Below are positions 48,601 to 59,903 of a DNA stretch of 64,000 nt, piece after piece. Positions within the stretch are counted from its first letter, which is position 1. Each line of letters begins with the position of its first letter. The DNA is from Chromera velia (Eukaryota > Sar > Chromeraceae), in NCBI GenBank assembly GCA_018398765.1, contig JAHBMJ010004878.1, positions 91,768-155,767 on the forward strand. Reading direction: 5' to 3'. A program made the translations under genes and the position numbers. The notes under the pieces were generated by a model. That model did not search any database, was not told the DNA's origin, and worked only from the letters and a program-made list of their open reading frames with translations.

Positions 48601-51600
48601 AAAGTGAACTTCATCCGACGACTGGCAGGAAGGCTTCAGGTAGGAAGGACAGTGAAGAACCCACATGCACACGTGATGCATGTGTCTTGCGTCATGAAAC
48701 CGAGTTTTGGGGGGGCTGGGTGCCAGCACTTTTCATCCATTTGATAGAGGGAGACAGACTTGTTTGTTTGTACTTCGTCAGTCAACCGCTCGTGCGTTCT
48801 GCCTCCGAAGCGTCTCACTCACTCATTCTGTGCGTTGGTGCTTCACTAGGAGACCTTTTTTTGTTCGGCATGAAGGAAAGGAGCGGGGTGCCAAAAGATG
48901 GTGAAAGCCTTGTACGTTTCTTTTCTTTTTTGCCATACCTTGTTTCTGTATCACCCCAAATTGCTCCTTTGATTCGCTATGACCTCGAAGGATCTGCTCT
49001 GATTTTGTTCAGTTGGACTTACCGCCTGCGTTTTCCCTTGCCGTTGAACGACAAGACAGGTGCCACAACTGAATTTTCTCTCTGGCAATCAATCTTGCAG
49101 GCACGCCTGCACACAGAGCGCAGCAAAGGCATCTCGAAGGCCCGCAGCTCAGTCTCTTCAGGGGCGGGGTCTCCAGAGGCCCGGGGGCTGGGGGGTGGGG
49201 AGGGTTCGTTCAGGGGGTGGAATCGTCGGTCTTCTGGGGGGGGTATTCTTGGAGTGTGGCGCGCTCATCGTGAGAGGGAAAGGGACCGTGAACGGGAGAG
49301 GGAACGGGAAGGGTCCTCTCCTGGTTTGTTGGGTGGTCGTTCGATTTCTCGTGGCACTTTCCAGAGGGACAAAGAATCCAATGGGGAGTCTCCTGGGGGG
49401 CTGTCGAGGACGTCGAAGAGGTCGGGGACGTTCAATCGAGCACGGTCCCTAGCCTCCCTGGGTGTGGCTGGAAGGAGCACACCTGCTGTTCTGTCGAGAC
49501 AGAAGTCCTGTGTGGAGGACGGTGGGCCTGGGGAGAGGAGGTGGAGTTGGAGACCCCGACTTCCGTTTCCTCTTCAGAGAACCTCCAGTGCTTCGTCCCT
49601 TCCGCGGAGCCCGAAAAGGAGAAGCAGAAGCCTGGGGGGCGAAAACCAGCCAGAAAGGGACAGAGATAGGCGGAGGTCCATGACCAGTGGTCGAGATCGA
49701 GACCCGTCCTTTGATGGAGGGGGTGAAAGTGTGAATGTTTCGCCTATAGACGGAGATGGGGACGTAGACGTAGAGGATGTTCATATCAAGCTGGCAGGGC
49801 CAGTATCGCCTCTTCCTCCCCTCATCGAATCCCCCCACCAGGCAACAGCAAAAGCCGACAACACGCTTTCCTTCCCCAACCTGCGCGCCCACACTTCGTA
49901 TGGGAGAGAGAGAGAGGGTGAAGACGGTGAGCAGGGAGGAGGCAGCAAACCCGAGGGTGGTATGGGGGGTGTCGATTCCCCGGAGGTCTACCCAGGCTGT
50001 CTCGAGACGGGTGCCTCCCCCCTTCCCTCGGCCCCCATCGTTCCTGTCGAGCCCTTCCGTGCGCTCACTTTAGCGGAAACGGCCAAAAAGCTGCCGCATC
50101 TACCCGGACTTGCGGATGTGCGTCATTCCGCCCCCCTCCTTCGTAAGTCTGTGAAGAAAAGAAAGGGCCAAAACGAGTCAGCAACAGGGGGCACGGACCC
50201 CCGGGCCCTGTCAACTCTCGACACAGACAGGATGCTAAGGAGGTACTTGAGTAATCCTGACGGTCCGAAGAAGAGCTCAACGATCCGACGGGCGGTCGAG
50301 GCTTGGGCACGCACCATCTTCAAGGTTTGTCTGGAGCCTTTTGCTCTTTGCATGGCCGAGCGGGTGCATTTGCGTCCGATTCAGACCTCTTCACACTTAC
50401 TTGCATGAGGGCACTCAAGTGAGACGCGGAAGGAAGGAAGTCTCAGCGCTGCTCTTCAGTTACGTGGACGACTGGCTCCTTCAAAGGGCACATGCTCTCT
50501 CTCTCTCTTTCTTTCTTTCTTTCACACACACACGCACACACTCACATGCATGCACGAATTCGCATGCACTCACATATTGTTGCATGACATTCGTGATCTA
50601 GCTGGATGTGCTCACTCACTGCCTGCCCCTTTGATTCGTTCATTCATTCATTCATTGATTCATTCATTCATTTATTCGTTCATTCATTCATTCATTCATT
50701 CATTCGAATGTTCATTCAGATCAAGGCCATTCTCCGATTCCGTCGAGCAATTCTCGAAGTCGCACAAGACGCCAGGAGGGAGGCTCTCCACACAGGACTC
50801 TCAGTTGAGGAGCTCCAGGTCGGTCGGGGCTCAGACCTTGTGGGGTGGGGTTGGGGGCCGGGGGCTTTGGCTGTTTGGGGTTTTGTCTTGTCTTCTGTTC
50901 TCTTTTTGGTGCCACCCCATGGCCGTTCTCTAAAGTCGATCGCTCTTTGAAAGAAGTGAGAGCCGACAGCAGCGGCAAACGGAGATTGGACTTTTTTTTA
51001 CAGAAACTAGAAAAAGCTTTCCCCTTCTTTCTTCGCGTACCTCATCTTGACTTTCTCTCCCGCCTGTATGTTTCTTTCGTTTCTTCTCGCCTTTTCAGAT
51101 CGCGCTGACGAATCACAAGCTGATGCGGGACGTGATCATCACCCAGGAGTTGAAGAAGCAGGCAAAGAGCGGCCACATGTCCTGGTGGGTGGGGGCAGCG
51201 AGTCAGAACGTGCAGACCCTCAGGAGTCACTGGGGGGCACTCTGGAGGAAGGTCACCACCAGGGCCGGCTCCAGGCTGCAGCTACAGCAGCAGAACGACA
51301 AGAAGGGTGAGGAGCCTGCGTCTGCGCCTGCTGCTGCTGCTGCTGCAACAGAGGGCACGCAGCATGCTGACCTCAACTTGACCTGCAGTCCCAAACGGAA
51401 TCCTCCGGGGGGGGCAGCGTCTTCATGTGTGGGACCGATGTCTCCGTCTCCGGCAGAAGGGGGGGCAGATGGAAGAGAAGGCGACGGAGTTGCAGAGGAG
51501 GCAGGTGATGCTGTCAGAGACGACAGCCAGGGAAGGAGGCCGAACCACTCCGTTGGCCTTTTCTGGTTGACGGGGGGGTCCAACAGTTACACTCAGCCGG

Positions 51601-52925
51601 TGTCACAACCGTCTCCTTCCCCCTTCCGTCGAACGGAGGAGGGTGCTTTGGGATCTGCGCAGAGTCTTTTGACTCAGAGCAGACACGCTCACGCAGAGGG
51701 GGGTTTGAATCTCCAATTAATCGACAGCAGCACTCAGCAGGTGTTTGCCGTTGCGGGGGGACCAACGCAAGAGAATGATGAGACGGGGCAACCCAAACCC
51801 ATCAGCTCAGAGAGACCGAAGGACCACCACCCTATTTCCGTTTCCGTTTCCCCCCCTCTTAAGGAGTTCGAGGAGGAAGAAGCAGACCTCGGCATGAGGG
51901 CAGCGGATGGCGAGACGAGCCCTGGGCGTTTGCGGAAAGGGATCTACGGTCTCTGCGTGAGGTCTTTGTACCAACGAAACCAGACATACTGCGAGAGAGG
52001 CGCAGCTGCAGCAAATGAAAGGAAAGGAGGAGAGAATGAAGGTGTGGTCATGCGAGAGGGACAAGACAGAGGGCCTTCCCCTGTCCCCCCCAGTCTTGCC
52101 CCTTCAGAAGAAGCAATCCCCCTTGCCCCACCTCACCCCGCAAGGCCCCCGAGAACCTTCGCTGCCGATGCAGACCGGCCGGGGTCCCCCGAAGTCAGCT
52201 CGCCCTCTTCCTCCTCCTCTTCCTCGCGCTTCCGCCCCCATCCAACAAGCCAACATTGTGTGGCTGCAGAAGTTCCTCCCAGATCATCCCCCCACGGTGT
52301 AGACTCGAAAGAAGAGTTGTGGAGCCATTCGAGTCGCAGAGGAGGAAGAGGGGGGTATGGAGGTTCGGGCTTTGCTGGGAGAACCTCTCACCAGCCTGCA
52401 GCGATGCCGTCTGGTTATCGTTCGAAACACAACGAAAAGGTGTCAGACGACGAGGATGAAGTTGGCAAGAAAGAAGGCGTGGTGGGAGGAGACGTGAGGG
52501 GGTGTCGGGCAGGTGAGAAGGATCGAATCGAGACGACGAGAGGTCAGGCTTTGTTGCCCCTCTCCGGAGACGTCTCTGTGGGAGCCTCGATGAGGTCAAG
52601 CAAGCAGAGTCCTGCACGAAGGCGCCTCGTGACGCCTCAGCAGAATTTGCCTGCCTCTCCAGGCTCGTCCTCGGAGAGAGATTTCGACACTGTGGGGGCG
52701 CACATGGAGATGCATGGGGGGATGGGGGTCCAGGGGGGGGGTGTTGGTTTGAGATCGTCGTTGAGTTTCCAGGAGAGTGAGGTGGACTGCAGATCTCCCC
52801 TTCTCCAGATTTTGCATCCCCCCATGCATGCACCTGCTGTGGATTCACCTTCTCGAGATGGGGGTAGTGAGGAGGAAGAGAAGTGTGGGACGGACAGGGG
52901 GGAGGGAAAGGGGGGAGCGGATTGA
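35866..52925 (+). CDS. Giant multidomain receptor: PBP1 + LRR + Cys-rich + polytopic membrane + long tail
   Basis: Twenty-two exons, every phase consistent, 3,444 aa: 35866-37467, 37857-37917, 38131-38291, 38659-38786, 38971-40056, 40242-40335, 40693-41221, 41582-41676, 42056-42235, 42727-44127, 44385-44479, 44745-44865, 45254-45309, 45534-45655, 45863-45902, 46281-46424, 46824-47534, 47735-48083, 48430-48639, 49101-50324, 50720-50818, 51099-52925. Residues 1-24 are a signal peptide. Residues 29-440 are an ANF-receptor/PBP1 fold (FRIGAP, LLVHFQWHKFAIAHSDDEYG). A plant-type LRR N-cap follows (RWPGVILC) with about six repeats (LDLSRNFLMGPFP). Residues 850-1250 are GCC2/GCC3 ephrin-receptor-like Cys repeats. 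Residues 1253-1990 hold about eight helices, including LGIPLGWFLVLKRNR, of the PTHR11319 type. The C-terminal tail is Ser/Arg-rich and presumably cytoplasmic. Probably a surface sensor of small ligands; the signalling output is unknown. Confidence 0.85.
37557..37593 (+). repeat. (GA)n in receptor intron 1
   Basis: About 18 GA units about 90 bases after exon 1; unusual in being purine-rich on the sense strand of an intron. Confidence 0.95.
40169..40202 (+). repeat. (GT)n in receptor intron 5
   Basis: GT array about 40 bases before the exon-6 acceptor. Confidence 0.93.
50638..50716 (+). repeat. (ATTC)n in receptor intron 20
   Basis: About 19 ATTC units run straight into the ATTCAG acceptor of exon 21, so the last repeat unit provides the splice site. 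Confidence 0.95.
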
Positions 52926-54272
52926 AAGAAGAATGAATGCTCGAGAGAGAGAGAGAGAAAATAGACACACACACACACCTCCTGGCTGACTTTCAGTCGC
53001 TGTTCTATTTTGTCTTGCACAGGCGAAAACGCATTTGTGTGCATGTGCGTTCGTGGCAGTGTTCACGCCTGCGTGCGATGCTTCAGCATGACAGTGAATG
53101 GGGAAAACACACACACATACACGTGCACACACACAGAAAGTGAGAGCGAGAGAGAGAGAGACAGACAGACAGAAGCAGACAGACAGACTATATCGTCTTT
53201 TCTTTACTTTACTTTTTCGCTTCCCAACGCAGAAAAAAGAGGGAAAGAGGGTGTCCATTCGACTCATTCGGCTTTGAAGGGAGGAAAGAAAGGATTTCCC
53301 TTCAGCCGGGTGAAGGAGTGGCAGCGAGGAAGGAAGCAGGGAGGAGGTCCACCCATGCAGTCCTTTCTCATGAAGGAAGGGGTGAAGACCTCGCCGGATC
53401 GAACGGTGTGAATCGTGCATCTTTCTTTCCTTCTCCCTGTCTTGCTTTCTGTGCCAAGTCCGGCCGGCACCTTACTCTGCATAGCCGTCTGTCAGACGGA
53501 AAGATATGAGGGAAAAGAGGTTTTCAACAATCCGCCGTTGGTTGTATGTGAAGAAAGAAAGGTCTTCAACGACAGAGAATGGGAAGCTTGCGAGAAGAAA
53601 ATATTTAAAGGTTGCGCTGATCCCTCCAACTCATCCTGCAAGGAACGAGACGAGGAAGATGTCATCTGTAGTAGAAGGAAGCTTTGAGTTTCCTTCTTGT
53701 ATACGTACGTAAATCTATTTTCCTGCTCAGCTGTTTGTGAACAAGCACTCCCTCATCGGAAGGCCGAGGGGGTGTACGCTTCGCACTGTCAGATTCTGCA
53801 TGCTGTGTTGCCTCTGTTGCGGATCAGATTGTTTTCATAGTCAGATCGTTTTGGATCTGCGTAAATTAAGTGATAGCGACTGACTTACAGTCGATAACGC
53901 TGGGGCTGGTGCAGTTGTGAAAGCTGATTGATGATTAACTTATGCACGATACTATTGGTAGTAATGCACGAGACTGTGAACCTCTTTGATTCACAGTTTA
54001 AGTGAACTAGTGATTGAGAATGTGGTCTGCCCAGAAAATTGGAGACAAACCTGGTCAGGACGATATCGATAAACTTACTAGATATACTACTTTCTAATTA
54101 CTGTGATTTAGCTAGTAATTTAGTCTGTAAAATTATTTATTATATGTACATGATTCATGTCAGAACATTATATTAGCATATTCCAGAGCGGTGCAAAGAG
54201 GTTGAAGACATACGCTTTTGTCATTCTCTCCCCCCGGGCCCCCCTCCCCCCCTCCCCCCTCTCTCTCTCTCT
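52926..54272. other. 3' flank of the receptor gene
   Basis: Includes GA and CA runs at 52944-52976 and 53108-53184, then mixed sequence to about 53700 without a credible gene, then AT-rich DNA. A C-rich and (CT)n tract ends at 54272, where a foldback element begins. Confidence 0.5.
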
Positions 54273-55126
54273 AGTGACCAGATTTGATTTGATTTAATTT
54301 GAAGTAGGGCTTAAGCTCAAATCAAATCTGAGGCCTGAGAAACTTTAGCATGATAGGGCTTATCAAATCTTATTAAATCTACTTCAAATCTGACCCTTTG
54401 ACCTCAAATCTTCGAGGTGAATCCGTCATTCAGTCTCTCTCAAATGAGACTTCACACTTTTTTGTGTGCCAAAAAAGAAAAAGATTACAAAAAGATTTTT
54501 TCATCGGTTTCACATAAATATGAACGCCCAAAAGTTTTTCTAAATGTCTGGTCAGTAAAAAAGAGGTCATCCAGATTATGATCCAGTCTCTAGTCTAGTC
54601 TATATTCTCCAGACATTCAAGTTTTGATTGAAGGTTTGAAGTGGTTCTTTATTATCCTATGGCAGTTTTTACGCTTCTTTCTTTGCTTTGAGCCGTTTTG
54701 GAGTCCCCAATTATTAAACCGATCAACGATGTCAAACAATCCCAAAGGTCATAACAACACGAAGGCCGCATTAGTATACACTGCCGGCTATACGAAGAAA
54801 GTATAACCTGCAGAAAGAGGGAGTAATGTAATTGTAAGCTCTTAACTTATATAAGCTCTTAGCTTTGATAATACCTCATTAATTTTGAGAGTTTTAATTT
54901 AGCTTTTAGTCTAGTTTTTAGTGATTTTTTTGTCTCTAGGGCTTTTTAGGATTTGTTAATAATGTTCACTGTGTCATGTCGTCTTCAGTGCTGTCGAGAG
55001 TGACCTCTAGACTTCAACCTCAAATCTACCTCAAATCTGGTCAGATTTGAGCTTAAAACTCAAATCAAATCAAATCAAATCAAATTAAATCAAATCAAAT
55101 TCGGCCTATTAAATCAAATCTGGTCA

Positions 55127-55128
<2 letters not shown>
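54273..55128. mobile_element. Foldback element 1, TIR AGTGACCAGATTTGATTT
   Basis: A perfect 18-bp terminal inverted repeat lies at 54273-54290 and 55111-55128. Inside it are longer inverted arms of ATTTG/CAAAT units and CTCAAATC blocks. The element is about 856 bp and AT-rich, with no transposase frame. Both flanks are (CT)n, so the target duplication is hidden in the microsatellite. Confidence 0.7.
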
Positions 55129-55284
<156 letters not shown>

Positions 55285-56088
55285 CCCTAATATGATGGAG
55301 ATGGTTTGGAGCTTTGGATCTCTCCAAAATGGGTTTGGATATCCAAACATGATATTTGGAGCACCTTCCTTATGTTCGATCTATAAGTTTAATACTAAGA
55401 TATTCTATCTAGTGCTACTAGTGAAACTAAGCGTACCGATCATGTTTCTAAGCTTTATTTGATCATATTTCATCTAGAAAAATTGTTAGAGATATTTGAA
55501 GATTTGGAGATCTCTAAAAATTTTTGAAGATCTCCAATATTTTTATATACAATTTTGATGGAAATCTCCATAAATTCCTTGGGGATCGATGTTTTGGAGA
55601 TTTTAAAATCTCCAAACATGTCTAACATTTTTTTTAGATGGAATATGAACATATAAAGCTTATAAAAATGATTGGCATGTTAAGTTTCACTAGTAGTTTT
55701 ACTAGAAGCGCTGAACAAAACATCTTAGGTACTTATAGATCGAACATAAAGAAAGTGCTCCAAATATGAGGTTTGGAGATGCTTTAGAGACTTTGAAGAT
55801 ATATGGAGAATGAGACTCACATATGATTTTGTTGGATCAAGATCTCCAAAATTCTTTTAATGGAGATCTCCAAATCTCCAAACATCTCTAACAATTTTTC
55901 TAGATGAAATATGATGAAATAACGCATAGAAACATGATTGGCATACTTAGTTTCACTAGTAGCGCTGAATAGAACATCCTTGTAACTTATAGGTTGAATA
56001 TATCGAAAGTGCTTCAAATGTCAGGTTTGGACATCCAAACCCATTTTGGAGAGATCCAAAGCTCCAAACCATCTCCATCATATTAGGG
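55285..56088. mobile_element. Foldback element 2, TIR CCCTAATATGATGG
   Basis: The ends are inverted repeats, identical for more than 50 bases from CCCTAATATGATGG and then about 85% similar for about 250 bases in total (55285-55540 against about 55835-56088). A third diverged copy of part of the arm lies in the middle (55595-55770), so the element has a nested palindrome. It is 804 bp with CTCT on both sides and no coding capacity. Confidence 0.75.
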
Positions 56089-56913
56089 CTCTCTCTCCCT
56101 CTCTCTTTCCCTCTCGCGTACAATTCTTCTTCTCTTCGATTTCAATTTTTAAGTCTATTTTAATTAATTAATCAATCAAAAATTAAAATAATGTTTTCTT
56201 CAATCTTATTAAAATTAAGTTAAATTTATTTTGTATGTATCATCTTTCCCTACTTGATCTACTGCATACGAAGGAGTGTTTGTTTCTCTATCCATTAATT
56301 AATGATTAAATATGATAGTTGCAAGTTGTAACTCACGCAACACTGTACATCCTGCATGCAACAACATACGATGCGTATCTTACAGTACTGCAGTGCAGTC
56401 TTCTCCTGCCGCGTGAGACACTTTTTGCACAAGGAATGTCAAGAGTGACAAAACACAAAGTTTGTGTACTTCGCCGCTGCATCCTCCCCCCGTTCAATGG
56501 TACGTGTTACCGATTCTGCGAACTACGTTGGCGCGCAATCCGCGCGCCCACTCTCATGCATACGCGCGAATTCCGCGTTGTGCATGCATGCATGCACTTG
56601 CGATCTGTTCAATATGCTGCAGTGTTGCAATTATATTAAAGCACGCGATGGAAGTTGTCTCTTGCAGAAGTTGCAGCACAGCGGACGATCACGTACGATC
56701 CGTCCTTTGCAGGTGGCGTGCATCGGATAAGGTCCATACAAGCCTGTATACTCGGTAGTCAACTCCTCGACAGCAAACGCCTCACACATCAGACCAGACT
56801 GTGACCCGCAAAATCCGTTCCCGTTAACTTGAAGATCTTTGGGTGTTTCTTCGAATACATGCGGTCATCCCCCTCTCAGACTTTGCACATTTCCCCATCC
56901 AATTGACCGGAAG
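56089..56913. other. Intergenic region and probable promoter of the 56914 gene
   Basis: 56089-56320 is AT-rich after a short CT tract. At 56525-56600 there is a GC-palindromic patch (GGCGCGCAATCCGCGCGCC) followed by TGCATGCATGCATGCA at 56581-56596. This is the same motif pair as in the 34941-35865 interval, here about 320 bases before the start codon. Confidence 0.45.
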
Positions 56914-58329
56914 ATGAATAATGAAGGAAATTCATCAGCTGCTGAAGTGCTGAAAGGAAAAGACGAAAATCCGTCCGCTAGAAAAAGAATTCCCAAGCCG
57001 CGCGATCCCGTTTTCTACTTGAAGACGATCCTTGACCCCCCCCAGAACTACCAGCCAGGGATCCCACCTTTCTATTCCCCTCTGACCCATGTGTACATGG
57101 ACTTTGTTCCTGAATGGGCCGAACCGAAAGATGCTGTGGAGGCGTTCGGGGGGCACGGGACGGTCAAGGAACTTACCAGAGCTCTATACAGGGCAGTTGG
57201 CAACAGCGGCTTTATGTTGCAAGAGTTTAGGAACCGACCTTTGGGGGGCATGCAGATCGACTTTGAGTGTTCTGAGTGTAACCCTAGCTATGACGGGGTT
57301 GGATGTTGCAACACTCCCATGACGGTTCCCCTTCCTATGGTACCGTTTGTCCACTATGCCTCTGTACTTCAGTCTGCAACACTCTCACTCCTCCTCTGGG
57401 ATGCTCCGGAGCTCTCCGACATTCAAAAGTCTCTCCTGGAAGAGATGAGTCACAAGGCTTCAAAGAATGCCCAGCAGCTCCAGCAGTCAATCGAAGAGGG
57501 AAGATATCCCATCTTGACTGTCTTATTAGGACAAGTAGACAACGCGCTCATCTCGGCGCCCCGACTTGCAATCTCGGCAATGAAGCTGATGAGCATTCTG
57601 GTGCTTCAGCGGCCCGCAGCACTGTTGGAGCAAACAGATGCACGAATGCTTGCACAGATTCTCCGTCGGGTCAGTCAGTATCTCCTGAATCTGATTTGGG
57701 ACCCATGTCGAGTCAAGATATGGTTTGGCATCTCCCATATTCTGGATCTTCTCCCACTCTTGTACTTCCTTGCCGCAAAGCCAAAGGGGATAGGGGTTGT
57801 CGAAGCCGAGAGAGATCTTGTACCAAATATGATTGCAATTTCCGATCGGCTGCTGAACTGCAGCTTTGCTGATAAGGATCTCGACATTCGGTTTCCTGTT
57901 GAGGAGTACGGATGTCTCCGAAAGGCGTTCCCTGCTACGACGTCAATGCACGCGCAGCAAGGCGCTGCCACACGTGCACTCCTCGAATCCCATCCCGCAT
58001 CTTTCGCAGCTTTCTGCACAGTGGAATTGCTGCATTGGTGGGAGCTCTGTGGAGTTCCCGTGCGATCTACTCAAGTGAATGCATATGCAGACAAGGAGGA
58101 TGAGAAAGGAATGGCTCCAGCGGGAAAAGAAGCATTCACTCTGCCGGGGTACGCAATTTTGGAAAAGAACCTCGCGGGGTGGAAAAGGCTTGCCAACAAA
58201 AATCAGCTTTTAGCTGGTGTCGATGAGATGACAAGACAGTTGAGCGACGTTGAAGCTGAAATGAACATCCCTTTGGCAAGCGGGTCTGTGCTCAGGTTCT
58301 GTATGCACGCACCGCTTTCTCCAGACTGA
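56914..58329 (+). CDS. Intronless gene of unknown function
   Basis: A single exon of 471 codons from the first ATG (56914) to TGA. I do not recognise the family. The N-terminus is charged (MNNEGNSSAAEVLKGKDENP). The region around residues 115-135 has a Cys cluster (FECSECNPSYDGVGCC) that could bind metal or form disulphides. The rest is largely helical with a hydrophobic stretch near KIWFGISHILDLLPLLYFLA, which could be a membrane helix or a protein core. There is no signal peptide. Length, lack of stops and even codon use support a real gene. The next gene is on the opposite strand and points towards it. No function is proposed. Confidence 0.7.
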   Translation: MNNEGNSSAAEVLKGKDENPSARKRIPKPRDPVFYLKTILDPPQNYQPGIPPFYSPLTHVYMDFVPEWAEPKDAVEAFGGHGTVKELTRALYRAVGNSGFMLQEFRNRPLGGMQIDFECSECNPSYDGVGCCNTPMTVPLPMVPFVHYASVLQSATLSLLLWDAPELSDIQKSLLEEMSHKASKNAQQLQQSIEEGRYPILTVLLGQVDNALISAPRLAISAMKLMSILVLQRPAALLEQTDARMLAQILRRVSQYLLNLIWDPCRVKIWFGISHILDLLPLLYFLAAKPKGIGVVEAERDLVPNMIAISDRLLNCSFADKDLDIRFPVEEYGCLRKAFPATTSMHAQQGAATRALLESHPASFAAFCTVELLHWWELCGVPVRSTQVNAYADKEDEKGMAPAGKEAFTLPGYAILEKNLAGWKRLANKNQLLAGVDEMTRQLSDVEAEMNIPLASGSVLRFCMHAPLSPD

Positions 58330-58729
58330 ACAAAAATGCACTGAATGCGTGCCTGCATGTACATTACGCACGTTTAGAGGTTAAGTTGCCAGTCGTCGCT
58401 TCATAAATTGTCTCTCGGAGTCCCTTAATTTTTCTGACGTTCTCTTGTTGTCAGAAAATATTCTACGTGACATAATGCCAATGAAGTGCAGCCGTCTTTT
58501 CATTGCTCGTACTGAACCGTTCGCTTTCTTGATGCAACAACTCCGTCAGGCTGGACTTTTGTGAGGGTGTCCGCCAGTCCACGCTCCCTCGTCTGACTTT
58601 TGCTGCAGTATTCTTTTTAGCATGCGATGCGTTTTGTTTCATCCTGTTTCCGTGCAACTACCACGCAGAAACTCGCCCTGGAAATGACTACGGTAAGGCG
58701 GTGACTTCTGCTCTCCCTCTTTGCCTCTC
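58330..58729. other. 3' flank of the 56914 gene
   Basis: No gene is seen. A small open frame on the minus strand (58463-58657) has no protein character. Confidence 0.45.
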
Positions 58730-58883
58730 TCTCTCTCTCTCTTGGGCGGGGGGGGCTGAATATGTGTGTGTGTGTGTGTGCGAGAGAGAGAGAGAGTGAG
58801 TGTGTAAGGGTGTGTATGTGTGTGTGTGCGCGCGCGCGTGCGCGCGTGCATGTGTGTGTCAGTGACTGAGTGTGTAAGTGTGC

Positions 58884-58942
<59 letters not shown>

Positions 58943-59033
58943 TGAGTGTGTAAGGGTGTGTATGTGTGCGTGCGCGCACATATGCGCGTGCATGTGTGTG
59001 TCCGTGACTGAGTGTGTAAGTGTCCAAGGGTGT

Positions 59034-59074
<41 letters not shown>

Positions 59075-59095
59075 TATGTGTGGGTGTGTGTGTCT
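58730..59095. repeat. (GT)n/(GA)n block with a larger repeated unit
   Basis: GT and GA arrays alternate. A longer unit of about 170-180 bases, (GT)n-(GA)n-GTGAGTGTGTAAGGGTGTGTA, occurs twice in full (about 58760-58890 and 58890-59050), so it is a higher-order tandem repeat. Confidence 0.92.
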
Positions 59096-59903
59096 TTTAG
59101 AATTTTAGAACCAAATCAATAGGAACATTCAATAATAAAAAAAAAAGTGAAACGAAGTTTAGAGTGGAGTATACATACACATGTTTTTTTTATAATATAT
59201 TCTAAAAACATACTAAGGCATTCTCCTGTTTTATATTGGTGTCAATTTGATGACCTCTGAAGACTGAAATCAACGAATTGAAACGCTTTATAGTTTTGTA
59301 AAGTTATAAAATAAAAGAAATGACTTCTATTTTTTTTTTTTTTTAAATTTTATAGTGCAGGGCCTACTATAGCCTTGATCTCTAAAAAATATTTATGCTT
59401 TTGAAATCAATCAAGACTGCTAGCAAGTCTGTCACAAGTGATCGCGGCCCGACGACTTAAAATCGCAAATTACCTAAGCCTAGACTTAATTAAGCGCGCT
59501 ATTAACCCTCAGGCTTGAAAAGCTTTAAGTTTGAACCCGGTCTTGCAAGCACTGATCGGCGGTATTAGCCGCAGTAACGATTCTATTAAAGTAGATCTTA
59601 ACCTAGATTTTAACCATAATCACAGAATTGTAATGAAAACGCTTCATTTCGTTTATGTCACTCAGCCTAACTCAACCATGAAGTTCAGGGTTCATAAACT
59701 AGTTTAACGAATAAATTGGAGTCATATAAGGTATAAATGGGCCATTCTTTGGGCTGTTGCTAAGATATATTTTGCAGAACATTTTTAGTTGACCAGGAGC
59801 TTGCACCTATCAGTAGATCGAAAAATGCATTCAGGGCGCATTTGAAGGCGCTCACAAGGTCTACATGGCCTGGAACACCCAGCAGTGAGGGGCACATGTC
59901 AAT
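59096..59903. other. AT-rich intergenic region
   Basis: No gene is seen. It lies between two convergently oriented genes. Confidence 0.5.

Noticed and set aside
59505-59580. A tRNA-like B-box (GGGTTCAAAC on the minus strand).
   Set aside because: No A-box at the right distance and no acceptor stem could be drawn.
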